Assembly: GCA_016784705.1 (NCBI GenBank)
Contig: JADHUD010000042.1
Coordinates: 1 to 12,831 of the forward strand
Reading direction: 5' to 3'
Length of the DNA: 12,831 bases
Source: Spirochaetia bacterium
GTDB taxonomy: Bacteria; Spirochaetota; Spirochaetia; JABMQR01
Positions 1-5,824 of the stretch are shown one piece after another. Each line of letters opens with the position of its first letter. Position 1 is the stretch's first letter. Made by a program: the position numbers and the translations under genes. Below the pieces are notes generated by a model. That model was not told the DNA's origin and made no database searches. It saw only the letters and a program-made list of their open reading frames with translations.

Positions 1-36
1 ACGGTACGGGGTTATGGGTATAGGTTTGATCTCTGA
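1..36 (+). CDS. OmpR/PhoB-family response regulator, C-terminal end only
   Basis: Reading from base 1 in the first frame gives TVRGYGYRFDL followed by TGA at 34-36. The pattern TVRGxGYRF is the hallmark of the C-terminal winged hairpin of OmpR/PhoB-type DNA-binding domains, where it closes the wing that contacts the DNA minor groove. Only 11 residues are in the window, so the receiver domain and recognition helix cannot be seen. The gene lies upstream of, and in the same orientation as, the PDZ protein and sensor kinase, and is the likely partner of that kinase. The motif is seen directly; the pairing is inferred from gene order. Confidence 0.8.
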   Translation, partial: TVRGYGYRFDL

Positions 37-91
37 TCCTGTGAAAACTTTATAGCTTTAGAGGAAACCCTTTAAAATCCCCGTTTTGGCC

Positions 92-113
92 ATTATTAAG
101 AAATCTTAATAAT
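92..113. promoter_or_regulatory. 22-bp AT-rich palindrome, possible operator
   Basis: Two perfect 10-bp arms, ATTATTAAGA (92-101) and TCTTAATAAT (104-113), are separated by AA. No T-run follows, so a terminator is unlikely. The site lies between the response regulator stop and the PDZ gene, about 30 bp upstream of a candidate -10 box. A dimeric regulator, perhaps the response regulator encoded just upstream, could bind here. That binding role is inference. Confidence 0.35.
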
Positions 114-142
114 ACCTCAATCTAAAACAAATAGACCTTTGC

Positions 143-148
143 TATATT
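143..148 (+). promoter_or_regulatory. Candidate extended -10 box for the PDZ-kinase genes
   Basis: TATATT at 143-148 is preceded by TGC, giving the extended -10 pattern TGnTATATT. I see no good -35 hexamer 16-18 bp upstream, which fits an activator-dependent or extended -10 promoter. A start about 7 bp downstream would leave a leader of roughly 70 bases. That leader holds small complementary blocks: GGAG/CTCC with ACCT/AGGT nested inside, between 157 and 181. It resembles no riboswitch class I recognise. Confidence 0.3.
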
Positions 149-226
149 TCCCATAAGGAGACCTGTAAGGTTAATGCTCCTCCGGTGAAAAATTCCGGGA
201 ACAAAGCTATATTTTGGAGGTGCTAG

Positions 227-1324
227 ATGAGCACATTAAGTAAAAGAACGATTCTGCTGGTACTGATATTCTCAGTAAGTTTTGGTTTGGTTTTTGCTGA
301 AGGCCAGGCTGATATGTTTGATAATACTGATAATTCTTCTACAGGGATTATAGGTGATTCAGCAGTAATTGGGGATGATGGCATCGATGGCAGCGACGGA
401 ACTGATGATGAATCAACGTATGATTTCTCAGGCAGGATGAGACAAGGCAGGGGAAACGGAAACGATTCCTTTTCATTCAGGGGAGGCCGAAATGGCGAAC
501 TTAAGTATGCAGCTGCTCCGGGAGTGCTGGTAACAGATGTTTTTGTTGATAGTCCTGCTGATAATGCAGGGATACTTCGTGGCGATGTTATCGTATCTGT
601 TGAAGGAATAGATGTCTCAACAATACAGGATATAATTCTGGCGATTGAAGGATATAAACATGGTGAAAACATCTCTTTGACTCTTCTTAGGGCTGAAAAA
701 GAGATGAATATTAACCTGACTCTTGAGATGAGAGTTGGATATCCACTCATTGGTATTATGGGAGCTGGAGCCGGTATGAGAAATGGAATGGGTAATTTTG
801 ATAACTCTCCAATGCCCAGATCTGATATGCCGTTCATGGGCGAAAATATGAGGCCGGGATTTGGTCCGGGATACATGTTTGAAGATGAAAATGAAGATAC
901 TGATAATAATGGCTTTGATATGATGAATATTCCTGAAGCTGTTATTGAAGCGGTCATTTCCGGTAACACTGCTCTTATAACAGAGGTTGTTGAAGGAAGC
1001 CCGGCTGAAGCAGCTGGTGTATCTGCAAATATGATCGTAATTGCTATAGATGGTAAAAATCTCGAATCAGGGGATTTATCAGGAGCTGTGTTAACGTATG
1101 AAATTGGAGATACTGTTGAACTTACTTTAGCAGATATGACAGGTCTTTCCACGCTCTCAGTAGTGCTTGGAGATAATGCCGGAAATCCATTTCTGGGAGT
1201 TGCTTACCGGCCATTGGTATTTGGAGGTCAGGGTTTAAGAATGCCTTTTTCCATGCCGGGTCAGCAGGACGGGGTTTTTCAAAATAGACCCAATATGGTT
1301 ATTCCAAAGATGAATAATAACTGA
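227..1324 (+). CDS. Exported double-PDZ protein with methionine-rich segments
   Basis: This 365-residue protein starts with a clear Sec signal peptide: Lys/Arg at 6-7, a hydrophobic core at 9-23 and probable cleavage after VFA (24). An acidic, Gly/Asp/Ser-rich linker (25-90) follows. Two PDZ-like domains lie at about 97-168 and 247-315, each with the SPAxxAG signature of bacterial DegP/CtpA-type PDZ domains (109-115 and 258-264). No protease domain is present, so it is probably a binding or adaptor protein rather than a peptidase. Between the PDZ domains, residues 171-233 are rich in Met, Gly, Asn and Pro, with ten Met between 178 and 233. The tail (334-362) holds four more Met. There is no cysteine and one histidine. 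GGAGG at 216-220 sits 6 bp before the ATG. It lies between a response regulator and a sensor kinase, so a periplasmic role tuning the kinase is plausible. The ligand is unknown. Confidence 0.75.
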   Translation: MSTLSKRTILLVLIFSVSFGLVFAEGQADMFDNTDNSSTGIIGDSAVIGDDGIDGSDGTDDESTYDFSGRMRQGRGNGNDSFSFRGGRNGELKYAAAPGVLVTDVFVDSPADNAGILRGDVIVSVEGIDVSTIQDIILAIEGYKHGENISLTLLRAEKEMNINLTLEMRVGYPLIGIMGAGAGMRNGMGNFDNSPMPRSDMPFMGENMRPGFGPGYMFEDENEDTDNNGFDMMNIPEAVIEAVISGNTALITEVVEGSPAEAAGVSANMIVIAIDGKNLESGDLSGAVLTYEIGDTVELTLADMTGLSTLSVVLGDNAGNPFLGVAYRPLVFGGQGLRMPFSMPGQQDGVFQNRPNMVIPKMNNN

Positions 1325-1329
1325 GCAAG

Positions 1330-1377
1330 TGACCAATTAGTCGAAATTTCAAAATAAAAGCTATTTGAAATTTCCTC
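1330..1377. repeat. Intergenic hairpin element, copy 1
   Basis: This 48-bp block matches 5137-5185 at about 43 of 49 aligned positions with one 1-bp indel. Its core is an inverted repeat: GAAATTTCAAA (1343-1353) and TTTGAAATTTC (1364-1374), a perfect 11-bp stem around a short A-rich loop. Each arm contains the self-complementary octamer GAAATTTC. It lies just after the PDZ gene stop and about 100 bp before the kinase start. It could be a dispersed repeat, a mRNA-stabilising hairpin or a shared protein-binding site; the sequence alone does not decide. Confidence 0.6.
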
Positions 1378-1381
1378 TTAC

Positions 1382-1437
1382 AATTGTGAAATGGAGTGAT
1401 AGATGACTAAACTGAAATACGGCTCCATTTCACAATT
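1382..1437. promoter_or_regulatory. Perfect 15-bp inverted repeat before the sensor kinase
   Basis: AATTGTGAAATGGAG (1382-1396) is exactly complementary to CTCCATTTCACAATT (1423-1437), with a 26-base loop. It follows directly on the repeat element at 1330-1377, so the 151-bp PDZ-kinase gap holds two stem-loops in tandem. There is no U-run after the second arm, so a simple terminator is unlikely. In RNA it could set kinase expression below that of the PDZ protein by processing or stabilisation. As DNA it could be an operator. Both roles are inference. Confidence 0.45.
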
Positions 1438-1475
1438 AATTTGATGTAAAAAGCATTGTATCGGAGAACAGGATT

Positions 1476-3083
1476 ATGCGGCCAATAAGAGAGAGCTTGA
1501 AAAATAAACTCATAATAAGTTATGTCGGCATCACTTTTTTGGCATTAGTCATGGTGGGGGTGATATTTTATGGGTTTATTCAGCGTTATGCGAGCCAGAA
1601 AGAGAATGAAGTGATTCAGGCTTCGGCTCAGCAAGTTGCGACTGAACTTATAAATTTTATCAGCAGAAGACCTGCTATGCATGAACTTGAGATGTTTTTT
1701 GATTCAGTTGAATCTCTGCAGGGTATAGAAATTGAATTTATGACTGTTGATGGAACCTCTTTTTTTGATCTATATTCCAGCGACAAACTGATTACCTTGG
1801 ATGAATCCAGATTGTTTATTAATGGAATGATGCAGACTCTGGGTAACAACGGGCAGTTTCCATCCTTTGGAAACAACCCATCCGGGCGGCCGTGGTCCGG
1901 CATGATGGGTAGAAATCAACTTCTTGAAGGCAAGACTAACATGATTGCAACAAATATTCTGCCGATTGGTAATGGCGGTACGGGTCTGCTTATAGACAAT
2001 GATAAGATCAATGGTTTCCTGGTATTTGACAGTGCATCCGGTGTGCGGATGGGTATTGTGAAACCTGCATTAATATCTTTTGGATTAGCATCTCTTATAG
2101 CCTTAAATTTGTCGGGTTTACTGGGGTGGTGGATGGGAAGAAAGCTCTCGAAACCCATTATCTCATTAAGCAAGGCTGTAAGTGAAATGGGAGAGGGAAA
2201 CCTATCTGCTCGTGCTGTGCTTTCTACAAGAGGGTATAAAGATGAGATAGATCTTCTGGCCAGCCGGTTTAATGGAATGGCAAGTCGTCTGGAAGAGACG
2301 GTGGAAGATCTTGAAACAGAGCGGGATACACTGAAGAATTTTCTTTCCGATGCTTCGCATGAACTGAGAACGCCATTAACGGCTTTGATATCATATCTGG
2401 AACTGTTGGAAGGGAGAGCTGGAGCTGATGAAGAAAGAAGAACAGCTTATCTGTTTAAGGGAAAGCATCAGGCCGAACGTATTAAAATAATAATCTCTAA
2501 ACTTCTTGAACTCTCGAGAATGGAAAACAAGGAATTGCTTAGCTCTGTAAGAAAAGATTTCTCCAGTTACCGGATAGGCGATATTGTCAAAGGTTCTCTG
2601 GCTGCCTATTCAGAGGAAGCAGGTGGGGCAGGTGGAGGTGGAGGTGAAAGTGGAGAATTTCCCAATATTGAAGTGATTGCAGATGAAATATCTCTTGAAG
2701 CACAAATTGAGTGCAATTATGATATTGTAACCGGTATGCTGCAGAATATTATCGGGAACAGTATGAAATTTTCACAAAGAATTCATCAAAAAATTAAAGA
2801 CATCCATATATCAATAAAAGTTGATCTGCAGAGTACCGATGTGCTGTTTACTATTACGGATAACGGACCCGGGATTCTTACTGCTGACTTGCCAAGGGTC
2901 TTTGACAGGTTTTTCCGCTCTTCTTCCCAATCAATTGAAGGCAGCGGTCTGGGACTGGCTATTGTAAAAAGCGGAGCATCTTTACATAACGGATCAGTAA
3001 GTCTGTCTAATAAAGAGAGCCCGAATGGCGAGACAGGTACCATTTGTGAGATCGTCCTTCCCTTGCATCAGACAAACTCATAA
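1476..3083 (+). CDS. HAMP-domain sensor histidine kinase
   Basis: This 535-residue membrane kinase has a first membrane helix at about 12-34 and a periplasmic sensor region at about 35-195. A second helix at about 197-220 is followed by HAMP (221-274). The dimerisation/phosphoacceptor domain has H295 in SHELRTPL. The catalytic ATPase domain has N box NIIGN (424-428), G1 DNGPGI (462-467), F box FDRFF and G2 GSGLGLAIV (489-497). All key residues are intact, so it should autophosphorylate and pass phosphate to an OmpR-type regulator, probably the one ending at base 36. The sensor region contains a Met/Gly/Asn/Pro-rich stretch (116-146) resembling the Met-rich parts of the neighbouring PDZ protein. 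A glycine tract (383-390), encoded by GGT/GGA repeats, lies between the two kinase domains. GGAGA at 1463-1467 lies 8 bp before the ATG. The stimulus is not determined by the sequence. Confidence 0.93.
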   Translation: MRPIRESLKNKLIISYVGITFLALVMVGVIFYGFIQRYASQKENEVIQASAQQVATELINFISRRPAMHELEMFFDSVESLQGIEIEFMTVDGTSFFDLYSSDKLITLDESRLFINGMMQTLGNNGQFPSFGNNPSGRPWSGMMGRNQLLEGKTNMIATNILPIGNGGTGLLIDNDKINGFLVFDSASGVRMGIVKPALISFGLASLIALNLSGLLGWWMGRKLSKPIISLSKAVSEMGEGNLSARAVLSTRGYKDEIDLLASRFNGMASRLEETVEDLETERDTLKNFLSDASHELRTPLTALISYLELLEGRAGADEERRTAYLFKGKHQAERIKIIISKLLELSRMENKELLSSVRKDFSSYRIGDIVKGSLAAYSEEAGGAGGGGGESGEFPNIEVIADEISLEAQIECNYDIVTGMLQNIIGNSMKFSQRIHQKIKDIHISIKVDLQSTDVLFTITDNGPGILTADLPRVFDRFFRSSSQSIEGSGLGLAIVKSGASLHNGSVSLSNKESPNGETGTICEIVLPLHQTNS

Positions 3084-3170
3084 CACTAAATATACCCCAT
3101 AAGTTCATTCAAACACCCCAAATATGTATAAAACAGCTAAATTCTGTAAAATGTAAGGAATTTTATTGCA

Positions 3171-3200
3171 TATAATGACTAAAAGAACTAAAATAGTCAT
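3171..3200 (+). promoter_or_regulatory. -10 box and overlapping inverted repeat, likely TetR operator
   Basis: A consensus TATAAT lies at 3171-3176. It is overlapped by a perfect inverted repeat, ATGACTA (3175-3181) and TAGTCAT (3194-3200), with a 12-bp spacer. A palindrome sitting on the -10/start region just upstream of a tetR-type gene is the usual layout for autorepression. No convincing -35 box is visible 16-18 bp upstream. The -10 and repeat are seen directly; binding by the downstream regulator is inferred. Confidence 0.45.
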
Positions 3201-3231
3201 AAGAATATTATTGTTTGTACAAAGGTGGACT

Positions 3232-3846
3232 ATGCCGGCAATTTTTACAGATGAAAGAAAGAAGAAGATTATCCGATTGCTGATAGAAAATGGAATAGAA
3301 CTATTTGGCATGTATGGTGTAAAAAAAACAACGGTGGATGAACTTGCTGCAAAAAGCTCTATTGCAAAAGGGTCCTTTTATAAATTCTTTCCATCAAAAG
3401 AGAATTTACTGATATATTGTTTTAAACTGATACGGGAGAGGATTTCAGAAGAATTAACAGATTCAATTCTCCAGAATTCCGGCAGTCCTGAAGAATCAAT
3501 TCAGCAATTACTGCAGACAGCTTCGAATCTTCCAGCTCTATTTCCTGTGATAAAAGAGTTCTATAATTTTGATGTACAGAATTTGCTGCTGCAGATAGCA
3601 GAAGAGTTGAATATTGAGAAAAAAGAATTTACCCCATCTATTGATTTTGAAAAGGTACAAACCCATTGGCGGGTCAGGGGATTCACTATTGATGCAGATC
3701 CGCAGGACCTGGGAATGGCTGCAGAAGTATTAACATCACATACTGCTGTGTTTGGCACTGAAGAATTTAAAAAAGGTATAGATCTGCTGATTGAATTCTC
3801 ATCAATAGGCTCAACCGGTTTTATCAGCAGCAGTTTATCTCCTTAA
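3232..3846 (+). CDS. TetR/AcrR-family transcriptional regulator
   Basis: This is a 204-residue regulator with the N-terminal TetR helix-turn-helix. The region about 8-60 contains KKTTVDELAAKSSIAKGSFYKFF (31-53) followed by SKENLL, the classic TetR order of helices 2-4. The C-terminal part (about 65-204) is a divergent all-helical ligand and dimer domain I cannot assign to a substrate. I start it at ATG 3232, where AAAGGTGG (3221-3228) precedes it and the protein opens at the normal TetR N-terminus. An in-frame ATG at 3166 would add 22 residues and lies upstream of a -10 box and palindrome, so it is unlikely. It follows the sensor kinase by about 150 bp with its own probable promoter. TetR regulators often control a nearby efflux or metabolic gene, but none lies next to it here. 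It converges with the lacI-type gene. Confidence 0.88.
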   Translation: MPAIFTDERKKKIIRLLIENGIELFGMYGVKKTTVDELAAKSSIAKGSFYKFFPSKENLLIYCFKLIRERISEELTDSILQNSGSPEESIQQLLQTASNLPALFPVIKEFYNFDVQNLLLQIAEELNIEKKEFTPSIDFEKVQTHWRVRGFTIDADPQDLGMAAEVLTSHTAVFGTEEFKKGIDLLIEFSSIGSTGFISSSLSP

Positions 3847-3902
3847 GAAGTAAGTGAAGTGATCAAGGTTCTTTCAAAACAAAAAAGACAGAACTGAAGG
3901 GT

Positions 3903-4979
3903 TTAGTCCCTTTTGCTCTGGGGAAAGATAGGAATATGCTGAACATAGGTTTCAACTGACTCTTTTGTAATAATATCTATTGGGAGCATCACAGATTTCT
4001 GTACTGGTTCGTTCAGTACTAAACTGCGGAACAATGTCATTATACCCAAATAACCCTGCTCAAAAGGCCGCTGACTCAGAAGAAAATCGATAACCCCTTT
4101 TGACAGATAATACACATTTTTCTGAATAAGATCATATCCTATCAGGGGAATATGCACATCGGGGAAAACCTGCTCTGTCGCCTGGGCAAAAATAGACGTA
4201 AAGGAATTTGTAACAAATATTCCGGTTGGGTTCTGTTTTTCAAGAATACAGCAGCTCTGGTTAATGAGATTTTCAGTGGAATCAGTGGGATTAAAGGTTT
4301 CCTGTACTATAGGGTTGAATCCAGCTCCTTTAGCTGAGTTTGTAAATGTTTCAACTCGGCTTCGAATATGACTGGGACCGGTAACGGGTAACATGATAAG
4401 CAGTTTTTCACGTGCTGTTGTTAACATTGACATAAGTCTTGCAGCAAGCTCACCACTCCGTACAGAATCCTGACCGATAGATGATACAGGTGTCAGATTT
4501 TCAGCAATAGAATCAAAAAAAACATAAGGAATATCCCGTGGAATTGCAGCAAAAAGAGGATCAGGATGTATAATTCCTGAGGGAGCTATGAGTAATCCAT
4601 CAGCTTTATTATCCAGAGCAGCCTGAATACACTGAGAAAACGAATGGTTTGATAGAATTGAATAAAAATGTAAAGATATCTGAACATTAAATTGTGCAAG
4701 TTCTTCAGCAGCGGTGCGAATTCCTGATGCAGGCATTTTCCAATATCCTGCATCACCTTCAAGTTCCGGCATAATAACAGAGAAACAGAACGGGCGGTTC
4801 CTTGACAAACTGCTGGCAATTATATTTCGTGTGTATCCGAGTTTCTGAACTGCTTTCAGAACTCGTTCTTTTGTTTCCGGAGCAACTCTTCCCCGGTTAT
4901 TTAATGCGCGATCTACGGTTCCTATAGAGACTCCAGCGGCTTTTGCGATTTGGTAAAGGGTAACCGGTTTTCTTCTCAC
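3903..4979 (-). CDS. LacI-family transcriptional regulator
   Basis: This 358-residue regulator has an N-terminal LacI helix-turn-helix, VTLYQIAKAAGVSIGTVDRA (6-25), and a hinge region at about 50-63. A periplasmic-binding-protein-like effector domain fills the rest (about 66-345). TVDRALNNRGRV in the recognition region departs from the common TVSRVLN form. In my recollection this variant is found in LacI relatives with ribose-binding-protein-like effector domains. The effector is probably a sugar or polyol, but no sugar transport or catabolic gene is in the window, so the target is unknown. The start is GTG at 4979 with no clear Shine-Dalgarno, and the predicted promoter leaves a very short leader. 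It converges with the TetR gene and diverges from the flavoprotein operon, which it could control. Confidence 0.9.
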   Translation of the reverse strand: MRRKPVTLYQIAKAAGVSIGTVDRALNNRGRVAPETKERVLKAVQKLGYTRNIIASSLSRNRPFCFSVIMPELEGDAGYWKMPASGIRTAAEELAQFNVQISLHFYSILSNHSFSQCIQAALDNKADGLLIAPSGIIHPDPLFAAIPRDIPYVFFDSIAENLTPVSSIGQDSVRSGELAARLMSMLTTAREKLLIMLPVTGPSHIRSRVETFTNSAKGAGFNPIVQETFNPTDSTENLINQSCCILEKQNPTGIFVTNSFTSIFAQATEQVFPDVHIPLIGYDLIQKNVYYLSKGVIDFLLSQRPFEQGYLGIMTLFRSLVLNEPVQKSVMLPIDIITKESVETYVQHIPIFPQSKRD

Positions 4980-4993
4980 CGCATTACTATAGC

Positions 4994-5022
4994 ATTAAAA
5001 TTTGGAATCTGACCAGTATCAA
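4994..5022 (-). promoter_or_regulatory. Sigma-70-type promoter of the lacI-family gene
   Basis: On the - strand, TTGATA (complement of 5017-5022) and TTTAAT (complement of 4994-4999) are separated by exactly 17 bp, each matching consensus at five of six positions. Transcription would begin about 5-10 bases before the GTG at 4979, giving a nearly leaderless mRNA. That fits the missing ribosome binding site. A second -10-like TATAGT lies closer to the gene, at about 4986-4991. The rest of the 237-bp divergent gap holds a 10-bp palindrome, CAGTATACTG (5087-5096), and the repeat copy at 5137-5185. Confidence 0.5.
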
Positions 5023-5136
5023 GGTTCCTGAACGCGCCTGACCGCTCATGGTGCTCATGACTGCACATGACAATACCCTCTATATGCAGTATACTGAGCA
5101 AATATCAAAATGCTTCGCATTGGAAATACAAACTTC

Positions 5137-5185
5137 TGACCAAATTGTCGAAATTTCAAAGTAAAAATTATTTTGAAATTTCCTC
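5137..5185. repeat. Intergenic hairpin element, copy 2
   Basis: This 49-bp block is the second copy of the element at 1330-1377, sharing the leading TGACCAA, the stem arms and the trailing CCTC. The arms GAAATTTCAAA (5150-5160) and TTTGAAATTTC (5172-5182) pair perfectly. The stem can extend three more pairs, including one G:U where copy 1 has A instead of G. It ends 31 bp before the ATG of the flavoprotein gene, just ahead of its ribosome binding site, and would lie in that mRNA leader if transcribed. Confidence 0.6.
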
Positions 5186-5216
5186 ACTGTTGCTGAAATA
5201 AGAAGGAGGATCGGTT

Positions 5217-5792
5217 ATGAAAGCAGTAGCATTTAACGGCAGTCCCAGAAAGCTTGGAAATACCTATGATATGATAATGAAAGTTTTTGAAAAGCTTGAA
5301 AATAATTCAATATCGTGCGAAATGGTGCAGGTTGGCGGTGAATATATACATGGCTGCAGAGCCTGCGGGGCTTGTTCAAAAAATAAAGATACACAGTGTA
5401 TATTTCGGGATGATCTTGTGAATGATGCAATCGTAAAAATGATGGCTTCGGATGTAGTGATATTAGGATCTCCGACCTATTTTGCGGCACTTACTCCGGA
5501 AATGAAAGCTCTCATAGACAGATGCGGATATGTTTCCCGGGGGAATGGCGGTTTGTTTAAGAGAAAAATCGGTGCTGCTGCAGTACCGGTGCGGCGGGCT
5601 GGTGCTCTAAATGTGTTTCAGGCTATTAACAATTTTTTCTTCATCAGTGAAATGATCGTACCAGGATCCTCCTATTGGAACCTCAGCATTGCCCGAAAAC
5701 CGGGCGATTTTGCTGAAGATGCTGAAGGGGTTGAAACTATGGAAACTCTTGGTGAGAACATAAGCTGGCTTCTGAAGAAAATTCAGTCCTGA
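5217..5792 (+). CDS. Iron-sulfur flavoprotein-like NAD(P)H-dependent FMN reductase
   Basis: This 191-residue protein has a flavodoxin-like fold. The FMN phosphate loop NGSPRKLGNT is at 7-16, the second loop GSPTYF at 84-89, and a hydrophobic strand (DVVILGSP) precedes the latter. C47, C50, C53 and C61 form CX2CX2CX7C, which matches the compact [4Fe-4S] motif of archaeal and bacterial iron-sulfur flavoproteins. That family moves electrons between low-potential carriers and oxygen, peroxide or other acceptors; the physiological acceptor is usually unknown. Many relatives carry an incomplete set of cysteines, so a full motif argues for a cluster here. AAGGAGG (5203-5209) lies 7 bp before the ATG. 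The gene is followed after 32 bp by the GNAT-kinase fusion and very probably shares its mRNA. It could alternatively be a cluster-free NADPH:FMN or quinone reductase. Confidence 0.82.
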   Translation: MKAVAFNGSPRKLGNTYDMIMKVFEKLENNSISCEMVQVGGEYIHGCRACGACSKNKDTQCIFRDDLVNDAIVKMMASDVVILGSPTYFAALTPEMKALIDRCGYVSRGNGGLFKRKIGAAAVPVRRAGALNVFQAINNFFFISEMIVPGSSYWNLSIARKPGDFAEDAEGVETMETLGENISWLLKKIQS

Positions 5793-5824
5793 CAGGGAAG
5801 TGCAGCTGTCGAAAGAGGTTTTTC

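Noticed and set aside
149..226. Riboswitch in the PDZ gene leader
   Set aside because: Short complementary blocks are present, but no conserved core of a known class such as cyclic-di-GMP or cobalamin was recognised.
223..1152. Long 309-residue open frame on the - strand opposite the PDZ gene
   Set aside because: The product is Ser/Pro/Ile-rich with no recognisable domain. The + strand frame has a signal peptide, PDZ motifs and a ribosome binding site, so this is an antisense shadow.
2619..2650. GGT/GGA repeat in the kinase as a phase-variation tract
   Set aside because: The units are triplets, so slippage would change linker length without shifting the frame. It encodes a flexible glycine linker.
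3166..3231. 22-residue N-terminal extension of the TetR gene from ATG 3166
   Set aside because: The upstream ATG lies before a TATAAT and palindrome and lacks a ribosome binding site. The ATG at 3232 has AAAGGTGG and gives a standard TetR N-terminus.
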